64,000 nt of DNA from Hirundichthys speculiger (lineage: Eukaryota; Chordata; Actinopteri; Beloniformes; Exocoetidae), in contig JAGFBZ010000900.1 of NCBI GenBank assembly GCA_018398805.1, positions 620,001-684,000 on the forward strand, read 5' to 3'. Position 1 is the stretch's first letter. Each line of letters begins with the position of its first letter. Positions 13,390 through 24,708 of this stretch are shown here, one piece after another. A program made the position numbers and the translations under genes. The notes below the pieces were generated by a model that worked only from the letters and a program-made list of their open reading frames with translations, made no database searches and was not told where the DNA came from.

Positions 13390-13684
13390 ATCAGATGATT
13401 TCTTGTCAGAGAAGCTCTGGACCTTTTATTTCAACCTGATGAACAGGGGATTGAAGTTCAACCAGAAATAGAGGGCGATATCTCAAAAATAGAAGACAAC
13501 ATTGATCCTGATTTTGATCCAGATCATTGTCAGACCGACCAGTGGTGAGGAAGAGGCTTCAGAGGAAGACACACCTGAGGAAGAGGCACCTGTGATATTC
13601 CAGTCCAACGATGGCAATTTGCTCTGGTATTCATCCACCCAGGAAAGAGGAGGCAGAGCAAGAATAGAAAATATTGTTAGGATG
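13390..13684 (+). pseudogene. piggyBac-like transposase N-terminal fragment
   Basis: Plus-strand translation gives an acidic N-terminus typical of PGBD-type transposases (LLFQPDEQGIEVQPEIEG, IDPDFDPDHCQTDQ, to about 13535). After a frame change come EEEASEEDTPEEEAP, then LLWYSSTQERGGRARIENIVRM (13620-13684). The last block matches the conserved 'W-(S/T)-S-x-P-x-x-x-GR-x-x-x-x-N-I-(V/I)' motif that precedes the first catalytic region in this superfamily. Coding similarity stops at 13684, where the palindromic array starts. No catalytic Asp is present anywhere in the element, so it is non-autonomous. Confidence 0.75.
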
Positions 13685-13685
13685 C
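13592..13685 (+). repeat. 94-bp direct duplication, copy 1
   Basis: Starts GTGATATTCCAGTCCAACGA and ends TGTTAGGATGC. It is near-identical to 14375-14468, with a few substitutions (for example CTCTGG against CTCAGG). Both copies encode the WYSSTQERGG transposase block. Confidence 0.9.
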
Positions 13686-13693
13686 TGGTCTGT

Positions 13694-14374
13694 GGGAGCT
13701 GTCCGGTGCTAAACATGAATATTCTGCACCGGACAGCTCCGACAGCCGCGAGAAGTGGCGGGAGCTGTCCGGTGCTGAATGTGAATATTCAGCACTGGAC
13801 AGCTCCTGCCACAGCCCGGAGAAGTGGCGGGAGCTGTCCAGTGCTGAATGTGAATATTCAGCACTGGACAGCTCCCACATCCCGGAGAAGTGGCGGGAGC
13901 TGTCCATTGCTGAATGTGAATATTCAGCACTTTCAGCACCCGGAGTAGTGGTGGGAGCTGTCCGGAATGTGCGGTGCTGAACGTGAAAATTCAGCACTGG
14001 ACAGCTCCCGCCACCTCTCCGGGCTGTGGGAGCTGTCCAGTGCTGAACATGAATATTCAGAACTGGACAGCTCCCACGGCCCGGAGAAGTGGCGGTAGCT
14101 GTCTATTGCTGAACGTGAATATTCAGCACTGGACAGCTCCCACAGCCCGGAGAAGTGACGGGAGCTGTCCATTGCTGAACGTGAATATTCAGCACTGGAC
14201 AGCTCCCACAGCCCGGATAAGTGGCAGGGGCTGTCCAGTGCTGAACGTGAACATTCAGCACCAGACAGCTCCCAAAGCCTGGAGAAGTGGTAGGAGCTGT
14301 CCGGTGCTGGATATTCACGTTCAGCACCCGGAGTAGTGGTGCCCACAGCCCGGTGTAGCAGTGGGAGTTGTTCC
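13694..14374. repeat. Palindromic minisatellite, ten units, period about 66 bp
   Basis: Unit starts at 13694, 13760, 13829, 13895, 13953, 14028, 14094, 14160, 14226 and 14292; most intervals are exactly 66 bp. A typical unit is a 20-nt arm GGGAGCTGTCCAGTGCTGAA, an 8-nt centre (TGTGAATA), the exact reverse complement of the arm, and an 18-nt spacer ACAGCCCGGAGAAGTGGC. Unit 4 is shortened, unit 5 is expanded and partly reversed, and unit 10 is rearranged. Because 66 is a multiple of three and stops are rare, several frames on both strands are open across the array. This is a consequence of the repeat and not evidence for proteins. Confidence 0.95.
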
Positions 14375-14468
14375 GTGATATTCCAGTCCAACGATGGCAA
14401 TTTGCTCAGGTATTCATCCACCCAGGAAAGAGGAGGAAGAGCAAGAGTAGAAAATATTGTTAGGATGC
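14375..14468 (+). repeat. 94-bp direct duplication, copy 2
   Basis: Second copy of the transposase segment at 13592-13685, on the far side of the minisatellite. After it the sequence passes into C18 and (CA)n (14492-14556) and the element's 3' region, with no further transposase similarity. Confidence 0.9.
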
Positions 14469-14491
14469 CACTCCTGTGTGTGAAGACACAG

Positions 14492-14492
14492 C

Positions 14493-14539
<47 letters not shown>

Positions 14540-14556
14540 ACACACACACACACACA
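14492..14556. repeat. Poly-C followed by (CA)n
   Basis: About 18 C residues then about 23 CA units with one TA interruption. Directly read. Confidence 0.95.
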
Positions 14557-14869
14557 AATACAAATGATAGGCTCATGTTGATGTGTGAATTTGGTCACTG
14601 TTTTGATTTTTGTTACTTTCTTTTTACATAAATGATAATTTTGGAATACAATGTACTATTTTTGTGTCTATTTTATGTATATTCACTGCAGTTATTCATA
14701 TAAACCAGTGGTCTGAGACATTGTTTACAGCTTAAAAGGGAGTTAAATAAAATTTGGTGTTAATCAGTGGTTTTTTTGTTAATGTAGGAGCAGTTAAAAC
14801 AGGCCGGTTAAATTTGACCGGGAGCACTAAAGTAAGGGGGGGGAGAAATGAACACGACACAAAGGTTAA

Positions 14870-15429
14870 ATGGAAAGCGACCTTTCACTTCTTCTTTATT
14901 CTTTAAGATGTTTCACCTTGCATTTGAAAATGATTTTTCAGTTCTTACCAGAAGGGAAAGCTAGTTATTTTACTATTTGATGGGCCAAGTTACTTGACAC
15001 TCATTAAAGAAACCTGTGTGCATTTGACCCATATGTAGAGACTGAGTAAAAGCTTTTACTGTAATTCACCTAATCACACGGAAAATCACACAGAAGAGGC
15101 AACTATCAGACAAAAACCCCAGAAAGCACATATATACATGTAGTACACATGTAATATGTAGCACACATGTGGTATATAGAACAACTTTACTACTGTGCAT
15201 ATGTAGAACTTGAATAATGCATTATCCTCTCATGCCAAATCCGTGCTTTTCATCTTCTCTGCAGAAAGAGATCTTTTGACCACATTTTCCAAAGTCACAT
15301 CGGCCATGAAGGGATTGATGTGTAGCATCTTTGCTTTGGAGCTAAGTTTGTATATTTTATAACAATATTATAGTTTGCTATATTTGTACACTCCCATAGA
15401 CAAAATGTTAGAGAAAAAAAAAGCTGTAT
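14870..15429. other. Unique AT-rich sequence
   Basis: No family resemblance. Four ACATGT-like words are clustered at 15137-15174. It may include the severed 5' side of the hAT element, but no BED or transposase motif is visible. Confidence 0.4.
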
Positions 15430-15652
15430 TTAACCCTCCTATTATGTTGCAGGTCAAATTGGCCCGTTTTGAAAATTAAAAATCTAAAAAAAAATAGTTA
15501 AAAGTTTTTTTTTCAGCATAAAACTTCTTCTGCTTGGCTTAATTAGTGTGATCAGCACATAAATGAACATGGTTCATGTAACATATTTGCGACCTCCCTC
15601 TCCATGTTTATGTTACATCGATTATGTTCAGGTCAATTTGACCCAGCAGCCA
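15430..15652 (+). mobile_element. Third piggyBac-like end (truncated copy of the 5938-7489 family)
   Basis: TTAA at 15430-15433 followed by CCCTCCTATTATGTTGC and more than 200 bp of close similarity to 5938-6160, including the GGTCAAATTGG and GTCAATTTGACCC palindromes. Similarity stops at about 15652 (CAGCAGCCAAA), with no matching right end nearby. It is a truncated or rearranged copy in the same orientation. Confidence 0.8.
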
Positions 15653-15779
15653 AATTGGCTGCAGGTGTTTTGTTCTTAGACTGAGCCAGTATTTGTTTAG
15701 TGTGTTCATGTTCTAAAACATGAAACTTCTGTCACGGTTATACCTAGCACCTACATTACTCCAGTGAGTTCATTTCAGG

Positions 15780-16190
15780 GACCTCAGTGTTGCTTTTAAA
15801 CCCATCGATCACAGCATTTTACTGCACAGATTATAGCACATTATTGGGATTAAAGGGACAATCAAAGGAGATAAATTGTATTTATCTGACAGGTTTGAGT
15901 TTGTTTATGTTAATGACATTTCAACTGCACAGACAACAGTCTGCTATGGGGTTCCACATGGTTCAGTGTTCGGGTTGATCCTTTTCACTCTGGACACTCT
16001 GCTACCCTTTGGAAAAATTATTAAGCATAAATTTTCATTGCTCTGCTGATGATAGGTAGCTGTATTTATCCATGAAGCCAGATGAAACAGAACTTTTAGC
16101 AAAATTTCAGGCAATTCTAAAGGACAGACTTTATGTTTTTAAATTTTGATAAAACAGAGGTTATTGTTTTTGGTCCCAGGCACCTTAGGA
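15780..16190 (+). pseudogene. L2-like LINE reverse transcriptase fragment
   Basis: The plus strand encodes FDLSKAFDT-type remnants, then YGVPHGSVFGLILFTL (about 15940-15990), the conserved 'GVPQGSVLGPxLF' RT motif. A degraded LPFGKIIKHK..FHCYADD-like stretch follows (about 16005-16065), where the catalytic YADD reads through stops. KPDETE and VIVFGP come next (about 16075-16180). These motifs order correctly for the palm domain of a CR1/L2-type non-LTR retrotransposon (family knowledge). Stops and frameshifts show it is dead. It continues at 16470-16660 and 16730-16860 after insertions, and the matching 3' UTR lies at 17130-17478. Confidence 0.75.
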
Positions 16191-16199
16191 ACGGATTTC

Positions 16200-16335
16200 T
16201 TTTAACATGTCTTATATTGTAAATAGAAATACCTTTTGTTTTTATATTGCCATTTAATTGCTGCTGCTACACTGCAATTTCCCAGTTTGGGATCAATAAA
16301 GTACATCTATATTTCTATCTATCTATTTATCTATC
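16200..16335 (+). mobile_element. Short LINE/SINE 3' tail inside the L2-like LINE
   Basis: TGCAATTTCCCAGTTTGGGA followed by TCAATAAAGTACATC and an ATCT-repeat tail (to 16335) resembles the tail at 5841-5903. It lies between the VIVFGP block and the VEKRIHVFVTSRLDYC block of the L2-like LINE, so it is a later insertion. Confidence 0.6.
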
Positions 16336-16469
16336 AGCTGATTTTCTGTTGGTCTTAAGTACAACTGAGAGAGTTCTTTTCCATCAGGATATGTTTCCTA
16401 AACAGGATCAAGTTTGTAAAACAGACATTTATCACCAAGATCGCCAAGATTAGGAGCCTCCATTCCCAG

Positions 16470-16679
16470 AGTGATGTTGAAAAACGAATCCACGTGTTTG
16501 TCACTTCTAGACTAGATTATTGTGATGTGTTATTAGAAGCAGGATGTCCAACTAATTCACTGAATAGCCTCCAGCTTATCCAAAAGGGAAGAATCAGCAA
16601 GTCTCTCCCGTGTAAGCCTTCCTCCATTGGCTTCCTGTAAAATTTGGAATCGAAATAAAAATTCTGCTACTCTGCTATA

Positions 16680-16724
<45 letters not shown>

Positions 16725-16860
16725 ATATACTCCCCTGATGGGCCATTATTTACAAACCCTGATAACGCCTTATGTCCCAATAGAGCTCTCCACTCTCAGA
16801 GTGCAGGGTTACTTGTTGTTCCTAGAATGGCGCGAAAGTTTTGTTGCAGTCCAGAATTTT
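16470..16860 (+). pseudogene. L2-like LINE, C-terminal part of the RT region
   Basis: Plus-strand translation has VEKRIHVFVTSRLDYCDVLL (16478-16540), SLNSLQLIQKG (16558-16590) and SIGFL-NLESK (a decayed 'LHWLPVKFRI'). After a (TA)n expansion (16674-16728) comes a piece similar to 'YKALxGLGPxYLTDLLxPYVP..RALRSxxxGLLxVP' (16733-16830). These are the conserved blocks downstream of the RT palm in L2/CR1-like elements. Interrupted by stops and by the microsatellite, it is non-functional. Confidence 0.75.
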
Positions 16861-16914
16861 TTTTTTTTTCAGACAGAATTGTTAATATTGCTACCTGAGT
16901 TGCTACCTGAACTG

Positions 16915-17127
16915 TAAAGTACACATATTTTTACCGCTCTCCATGTCTGTTTTAGCTTTACCGCATGTTTCCTGCCGATTGTTTTCCAGTTCCACAACAG
17001 CCAGTAACAGACTTTTCAAAACAAAAGCACGTGAGCAACATGCGTTAACGCGCGATAAAATAATTGTCGGCGTTAATAAATTAATGAGTTAATGCAATAA
17101 TAATGCGTTAACTTGCCCAGGCCCTAA
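16915..17127. mobile_element. hAT-type end fragment
   Basis: 17035-17127 contains TGCGTTAACGCGCGATAAAA and ATGCGTTAACTTGCCCAGGC, ending GGCCCTA. GTTAACGCG-rich subterminal repeats next to a CAGGCCCTA end are characteristic of a common fish hAT family (from memory). The left limit is approximate. Confidence 0.5.
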
Positions 17128-17129
17128 TT

Positions 17130-17478
17130 TTGTCCTATATAATATTGCTAATATATCTGTATGTCTCCTCTCTCTGTCCTCCATCCTCTCTATTCTGTCT
17201 CCTTCCTCTTTTCTTCCTTTACCCAGATGGCCTTTGGCAGGCAAGATCCCCCCTTATGAGCCAGGACCTACTGAAGGTTTCTTCCCTCTTAAAGGAGGGT
17301 TTTTTTCCTTTCCTTTGGCCACTGTTTGGCTTAAAGGTTTTTCTCCCTCTAAGGGAGTTTTTTACTTGCCATGGTTTCTTTAATTAAGATATAAAAACAA
17401 TAGCTATTGTTAATAATATTTGTTCGGGAGTCGTGCTCTGGGTCTCTAAAAAGAGTTGGAAAAACTTGATTTGCTGCA
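17130..17478 (+). mobile_element. L2-like LINE 3' UTR
   Basis: A pyrimidine-rich block, then GCAAGATCCCCCCTTATGAG, GGTTTCTTCCCTCTTAAAGG, CTTGCCATGG and finally TGCTCTGGGTCTCTAAAAAG match the layout of fish L2-type LINE 3' UTRs. The AATTGAATTG tail is not preserved. Confidence 0.65.
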
Positions 17479-17640
17479 GACAGGCACTGCTGGGGATGTG
17501 TCTATGAGCATATTCTAACATGATAATATTTCAAAGTATACTGGAGAACAAAACATACATTAATGTGTAATGCAATATAGTGTGCCCAGATTAACATAAA
17601 CAAAGGAATCAAGCTTATTTCCACACACACAAACACATAT

Positions 17641-17776
<136 letters not shown>

Positions 17777-20129
17777 GTGTGTGTAAGTGAGCCTGTTCTT
17801 GTGTAGTCAGCCTTTGCCCCAAATTTTCTTTCAGGATGTACAAACTGTTTCTAAACTTAAAAATGACACAAAACGTAAATTATTTTGGAGCTGAAATAAG
17901 GATCAACATTAGCAGTAATAAGTGTGAAATATCAAAATGGTTGAAGAACAAAAAAGGGAGAAAAACTTTGGATAGTGGCACTCTGAATATGGGTAAAACA
18001 TTTTTTTTTAAATATACATTAGCATGTAAGAGAAAAGATGGAAAGGGGAGGTGGCATCAGGAGACAGGAGAAAGGAATGGATGATGGCGCCAGAGGGGAG
18101 TTTCGTACCAAGGAACAATATCATAATTGTCACATTTGATCTAGGAGGAACTCTAGTTAGCTTCATGGACCACTGCTTTGTTCAGAGCTCCCACCTCTCT
18201 GAGGACTCAGCTGGCTGAGTATAAGACAAACACACAAACAGACGGATACACCCCCAAATTTATGTTGGCATTCATATAAAACACTTCACATGCACACATG
18301 AATATCGAACTATACACTTAAACACGGTTGCACAACCATGCACATATTCACATTATCAGAAATGCATGAAACAGGAAGTACTGTAGTGATTCAGATATGT
18401 TTTATTTAGAGGTTTTGCTTTGTTTTGTTTGTTGTTGTTGTTTATGTGTTTGGAATGCTGTCCTTGAAGCAACCGCTGTTTTGTTTTTTTCTTGATTTGA
18501 AATGTAAGCAGACGAGAAAAGATTATTGAAGTATCGGCTCTGGAAATCATGGCTGGAAAAGAGATGGCGTGAAAACATTAAGATTTCTGTGTTGTTTTTG
18601 ATTGATGTTGACTTACAGAGAAGCTTTGTGGTGAGAGAATAGACCCCAGGGGCAACTAATAAAAGGGAACATTAAAGCAGCTGATGCTCCACAAGCTGAA
18701 AGGTGGACCTGCAGGGAAAATGTACAACTCAAATAAAATACTAGTTTAAAAAAACATATGTCAGTGGCTGAATTGAACTTGCAGTTTTCTCTAAAAACTG
18801 GCAAAATGATGGCCTGCCTGTATATTCCCTGATTCATGGGAGGAAAATAAAACATGCCATTGTTCTGAAATCATTTAAATGATATTAATCAAACACAGGC
18901 AATACAGTTTTCTGACAAGGCATGCATTTTTTAATTATAGAGAAGATAAGGAGAAAATAACAACTGGTCTGACTACAAAGCCAGTAGGAGTTGAGGGAAT
19001 ACTTTTGTCTTTTTCTTTTAATTTGTGTATCGGAGTCAGACACAAAAATTGACGGTGCACACTTTAAATCTGACAAGTCTCTCAAGACAATACTTTTCTG
19101 TGTGTATTTTCTTATACAACTAAGGAATGCAGATGATGTCTTCACAAACACATGTCAATACACAATACACAAAAACAATGATTCACACAACCGTCCTTAA
19201 TGATGCAATCCTGCTCTGAATATTCCCTCTCCTTCTTCCTGCTTTAGTGATTATATAGAAACTATTCCTCAGGCCATGGCAGATGTTAGCCAGTGAGGTC
19301 AAGGGGTTCCATTTACTTGTGCTGAGGTCTACATAGTATGTATACGGTTGCATGAACATTGCAAAATGTGACCTAGCCACCAGTGGTGCAGGTCATCTGT
19401 AATGCCATGAAAAATGTTGTGTTCCAGCTAAGAAATATTAATGTATAGAAGAGTGCATTAAACTTTTATGTGATGTGAAAAAGATAGAAAAAAAAGGATA
19501 CAATTGTATACTGGGTTCTCTTTTTTTTTTCTTTTTAAGCTGAAACAGATAAAGTTGCTTCCCTAAACACCCCTCGCCAAAAACCAAACAAAAAAAAAAA
19601 ACTGATTATCTCTTCATTGCTGAAGAATGTTTGACCTTTGAGGCTTAACTAAACCTCAGAGTCAAACACAGAGAAAACATTGTTGAGAATAGAAAAAGTA
19701 AAAGGAAATATTCTTGCAAAAGAATATTGAACTCATTTTATTTTTATCTCATTAGATACAAACATTTTTTGAGACAAAGAGCGAGTTGCAATGCTAGTCA
19801 TTCCATTTTAAGGTGAAAGATGTCCAATAAAGCTTCTCTTAAGGTGAGAATAGATCTCTCTGAAACTGATGTGGGTGAGTGTACCTATGCCCAAGTGTGT
19901 GAACACAAGAACTGGGCTCCACGTTGCCTTCCATAAAAAGAAAAGGAAAAAAAAAAGTCTGGAGCTCTCCATGGTGCTGCAGCTTTCCCAGGTTTTTCTT
20001 TAATGTGAGCCTTTGAGTCCCTTTTTTATGAGCTCTCCTTGGTGCTGAAACCTTCACAAATTCAAGTCCTTTCCATCAGACAGCTTCCATCATGTGACTA
20101 TATCAGAATTTCCCTTCATTGTTAACTTG

Positions 20130-20161
<32 letters not shown>

Positions 20162-20559
20162 TTTTTTTTTTTGGGGGGGGGGGGCAAAGTTATCAGAGGG
20201 CAGTAAAGTTAAGACTTTTAAAAACGTTTAATTTCTGTGGCCTTATATTACTGTTTAGTACAGCCGCGATTTCTGAAAAGATGCTGCTATCAAACTCCAT
20301 ATGAGCTAATATTTTTCATAGAAAAATCATTGCATTCTGATTTTTATTTATATTTCACACAGTGTCCCAAGTTTTTTTTAGAAGTGATGGTATAATTGTG
20401 TGACTGCACTTAGAAGGGCAATAGCTTCAGTTCTTAACCAAATGAAAGCTCTCTAAGAGGAGCATGACTCTTGTGGTCCTGTTCAATTCCAGCAATAGAT
20501 TCAACTAACAGATTAAACATCAATGAAAAACACTTTCAGTATTTCAAGCATTAATCCTA

Positions 20560-21060
20560 AGAATGACTATTCTTTCTTTGCAAATAATGTTGATGAAAAA
20601 TAGGCTGTTGTAATCCACAAAAAAAATGTCCCATCCTGGTGATGTTGTTATTCTAAATTGCTGTTTTTCCATAATTGCATGGTTGACTGTTATTTGCATA
20701 ACATCTCAGGCTTTTGGTATGGAAAGTAGATGAAAGTCAGGGCATTATCTCTTTGTGCCTTCTATTACAGGAGTTAACCTTATCAGAATTCCCTTTTCAA
20801 TTATTCATGAGAAATTATAAATTGCAAAGATAGATTCTTATCACTCAATAAGTGACTTAAAGGTGAAAACTTTTCATTATTTAATGCAGTTGCAGAAATA
20901 GCTGTGATCGTATGTTCTAATACTAATAAATGAGAATGGCTATCGTATTCACAGGCGGTCTGTTTTTGCTCTGCTTTGTGCTTTCATTTGGTCCAATTCT
21001 GAAGCCCACAAATTAGATTCTCGGCAGGATCCTCTCTGGCAAAAAGCAAAATTGGTATAA
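20560..21060. promoter_or_regulatory. Candidate conserved non-coding element
   Basis: Repeat-free, low-CpG sequence dense in homeodomain-type words. It has an octamer ATTTGCAT at 20692-20699, and CAATTATTCATG and AATTATAAATTG words around 20800-20825. The texture resembles vertebrate developmental enhancers, but conservation cannot be judged from one sequence. Confidence 0.25.
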
Positions 21061-24000
21061 AAAGTCTCTTAATGTTATGAGGGGAAGGAAAAACTGGCAT
21101 TGACAGATCATTCCTCAGTGGCACATCGGTGAAAACCATAGTTGTTATCTTTTAATAACTTACACCAAACTAAAGACATACATTCTTTCTACACATATTT
21201 AATATGTATTTTAATTTTCATATTAACAGTTAAGCGATAACTACACATCCAATATATGATTACAAAATCTCTAACGAAATGCATAATTTTCACATGCTAC
21301 ATTCCACTCAGTTGATAACTAAATTTTGAAGGAGGCTATTTACATATAAATAAATACGTAGACCCAAAGGAAATCTACAACACAAAATCAGTAATACTTA
21401 AAATGCAATACCCTCCCTCATCACAAAAAACAACAACAACAAAAAAAAAAAACAACTCCAACCACCAATTCCTACATTTACTTGGACATTTCTTTCAGCG
21501 CAGACAAATAATAGTGTTTCTGCTTTTTTATATATCCCATTCTTCCTGCAATACAGGGTTGTTGTTGCATACTTCAGTTCAAAATTCTCCCCACCACTCT
21601 TCTTTTTCAGCCATACCTTTGCAATGCAAGCAGCATGAGGACTTTAAAAATGCATAGAGGTTCCTGGGAAATGTTGCCTTGATGTCAGCTGCTAGTTGAA
21701 AATCTCTAAAGACCAGGGTCTAATGACGGCACCAGGTTTTGTTAGACTCGTTGCTGATAGCAGTCTGGACTGTCCTTTGTGTGTTTGGGCCAGAGCCCAT
21801 TTCTTTCAAAAAACATTTGAAATACTGATTGTTACTGAACAATTACTGAATACTGAAGGTTAACATAAGACTTTTTTTTTTCTTTTTGCACAGTAAAGAG
21901 CCAAGTGGCATCTCTGAATTTATCTCTGTAGTGTACTGCTTGACAAAGGTTCCCCAAAAGCATCATTTACTTATGTTATTGCAGTCACACTCTGAAATCC
22001 CTGCAAACTCCTTTAATTGTTTGACAACATTATACACTGTAGAGAGATGAAATTGCTTCCAATCTGGCAGCTTGATGATTTCCTCACACATATGTTGACA
22101 ATCTGGGCAGTTTCTGCTCCTTGTAGACTCTTGAAGTCTTTCATGGATACTGCTTTCGTGCCAAATCATGATTCTGAAAACCAGTTGATATCATACGTTT
22201 GTGAGCTGTTAATTCAGCGCATTGTAGGACTAAATTACACGAATATCTGTATATTATACAGACAAAATGAAATTGACAGGACAAAGTATAAAACATACCT
22301 TGGCTTAATATTGTTTGCAGTGAAAAACGGACTGAGTAAATGTTAGAATAAGTCTGTTTGACTTGGTGTCAAAGCAGCCTTCCACATCAGAAAATTGCAG
22401 CTTAATTTTCAAAGTACATTCATGTGCTTGTAAACCTGAAGGCTTGGTAGTTAATATCCAGACTTTGACATGCTGTAATCTGCCAAACACTGCAACACCA
22501 TGGCTTCAATTTTCTCTTCATCATTTGAGGCTTTGTTCAGTGAGCCCAGTGGTGAGCAATTTTCAAATCTGAGCTGTTAAAATAAAATGATTCACTTTTG
22601 TATTCAGAGATATGAACTTCATTTTCACTCAGTGTTCTCTCTTTTTTTTTTATGTGACACCAAAGATGCTTGACTAATAAAAAGCAACTCCAGTGTGTAC
22701 AATTAGTTTAGACTTTACTGCAATTAAAGTTAGACTAATTTAACAATTTAACCCAGAATAAATTATGGTGGCAGAACTTTAGAAGACTAAAACATTGATA
22801 AAGGCTGAATAAATGGTTGCTTGGGAATCTGGCAACACTTGTGGAGCAGCACTACTGGAGCTCCTCCTTCGCTCTAAAGATGTCAAAGGAAGCACTTGAG
22901 TTGACTAATGTACCGTCACTTTTTCTCATCTTTATGCAAATATATGCAGCAAGGCACTCCAAGTCTAATCAGATCATCTACTGTCTGATGCGAAAGAGAG
23001 CTTGTATACAGTCCTATAGTGGAGCTTTGCAAACTTAAGGTATGATAATTAGATGTTTAGAATTAGTTGTTTAGCTTTTGAGGTTAATCTATGTTCATCA
23101 CTGACAATTAAAGCAAAGTATGCCAAATTCCTCATAAAAAAATAAAAATAAAATAAGGTACAAGTCTCCAAAGAGTTAATACTGTGTCTGTAAGTCCTGG
23201 GATGCTGGATGACTGAGGTTCTTTTTGTTACATGAGTTGCTAATTTGCTAAGATAACTAAACTAGGTGCTGGAAGTTGTGTACCACATGGAATTTATAAT
23301 GTGTGGACTATAAATTTTGGATTCAGAAGTTGGAATTTCTGAGCTCTAAGCCAGAAGTGTCAACTGGAACACCCATATAGTGGAAATAAATCTCATCTGC
23401 CCTGACTTCAGAATCCAACAAGGCTTCAGCTTGCATCAGCACAGTAAACACTCAGCTACTGTTTAGCAGAGGTGGGTCAGTGCATGGGGATGGGGGGGGG
23501 TGGGGTGTATTTCTGATGTTTTTTTTTTTTTTGTCAGACTAAAAACAACCAATCAAATCTCTTCCTGCTCACTACACAAATAACACATGCACTTTGCATT
23601 AGTCCCACCTCCTGTACAGGTTCATTGGCCCGGTCCAGCTGTGGAGCCACAACTCCACTGACTGGCCCATGCGTTGAAGCGGGAAAAGTAAAAAATGTGA
23701 TTACTTGTATCAATGAAGTAAACACCTTATTTTACTGTTTACGACAGTTCTGTCATTTTATTCCCATTGAGTCAAACAAACACATGCTGTCTGCTTTTTA
23801 TCTTTGGACATATTTGCTATGCTTAAATACCACAAATAGCTATGAATTTGTAGTTTTTTGTCAACAATGGCTTGTGGAAATAGTCATACAGACATGGACA
23901 ATAATTTTGTCATCATCTTTCATTTTCTCACTGACTGGGTGAATAGGCCTACAATACCCCATTTATCATGAAAAATAAGGGATCACTGTAGTGGCAACAG

Positions 24001-24280
24001 TCAAACAATGTTTGGAAAATACTTTAGTCTAAAACTTGAACGTGGTCAGCTCACAGCTGGGCATTGTCATTAGTTAATTAAAAAAACACATTGAATACTA
24101 TGGGAATGTCTGACTTAATGTGAGCAAAAAAAGACAGAACTGTAACTGGAAAAACAAATTAAGTGTTCACTTTGTCGATGCCAAGGGGTACTCAAGCTAA
24201 AATGTCCTGCTTGGGCCATAAACTCCCAATTCGAACAACAAACGGAAGCTCCCATTAGACTCAGTCTCTGCAGATACATA

Positions 24281-24638
24281 CAGTCATGGAAATAATTATT
24301 AGACCACCCTTGTTTTCTTCAGTTTCTTGTTCATTTTAATACCTGGTACCACTAAATGTCACCATGTGACTAAAACAGGCAGAAAAGAAAACAGTGAATG
24401 CATAAAAGCAGTGTTTTTGGCAGTACAACGCCATAGCTATTGATGTAAAAACTTAAATGATTTAGTTTATAATCAAGAAAACCATGGAAAATGGTAGGAT
24501 ATCAGCTCTTAAATAAAACTCTTATGAGCAATCTTTGTGGTTATCGTGATGTTTGTCCAAACAAATGTACCTTTAGTTGTACCAGGCATTAAAATGAACA
24601 AGAAACTGAAGACAACAAGGATGGTCTAATAATTTTTT

Positions 24639-24644
<6 letters not shown>
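24281..24644. mobile_element. Short Tc1-like MITE, right tip replaced by (AT)n
   Basis: TA at 24279-24280, then CAGTCATGGAAATAATTATT and AGACCACCCTTGTTTTC. The complement of the right side reads GGAAAAAATTATTAGACCAT, so the arms are inverted over about 65 bp, extending to TTAATACCTGGTAC / its complement. The last bases of the right tip (expected GACTG-TA) are missing; the sequence runs directly into (AT)33. It has no coding capacity, as usual for a MITE. Confidence 0.75.

Positions 24645-24706
<62 letters not shown>
24642..24706. repeat. (AT)n microsatellite
   Basis: About 33 AT units between the MITE and the GC-rich promoter-like block. Confidence 0.95.

Positions 24707-24708
<2 letters not shown>

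Larger units (their letters stand above)
12749..14869 (+). mobile_element. Second piggyBac-like element, with an internal palindromic minisatellite
   Basis: TTAA at 12749-12752 and 14866-14869. The inverted ends are CCTTTCTGTCGTGTTC (left) and, on the complement of the right side, CCTTTGTGTCGTGTTC: one mismatch in 16. Subterminal GGTCA palindromes lie at 12768-12784, 12946-12962 and 14804-14821. The plus strand keeps the N-terminal part of a transposase (13390-13684). The rest of the coding region is replaced by ten palindromic units and a repeat of the last 94 bp of that coding part. The 2.1 kb length is normal for a piggyBac, but most of it is minisatellite and non-coding. Confidence 0.88.

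Noticed and set aside
13677..14598. Open frames of 76 to 221 codons on both strands over the minisatellite
   Set aside because: Period 66 is a multiple of three, so any stop-free unit stays open; the same peptide repeats in every frame and there is no known domain.
21963..22169. 68-codon minus frame resembling an antisense Tc1 region
   Set aside because: Only scattered word similarity; no helix-turn-helix or DDE motif visible.
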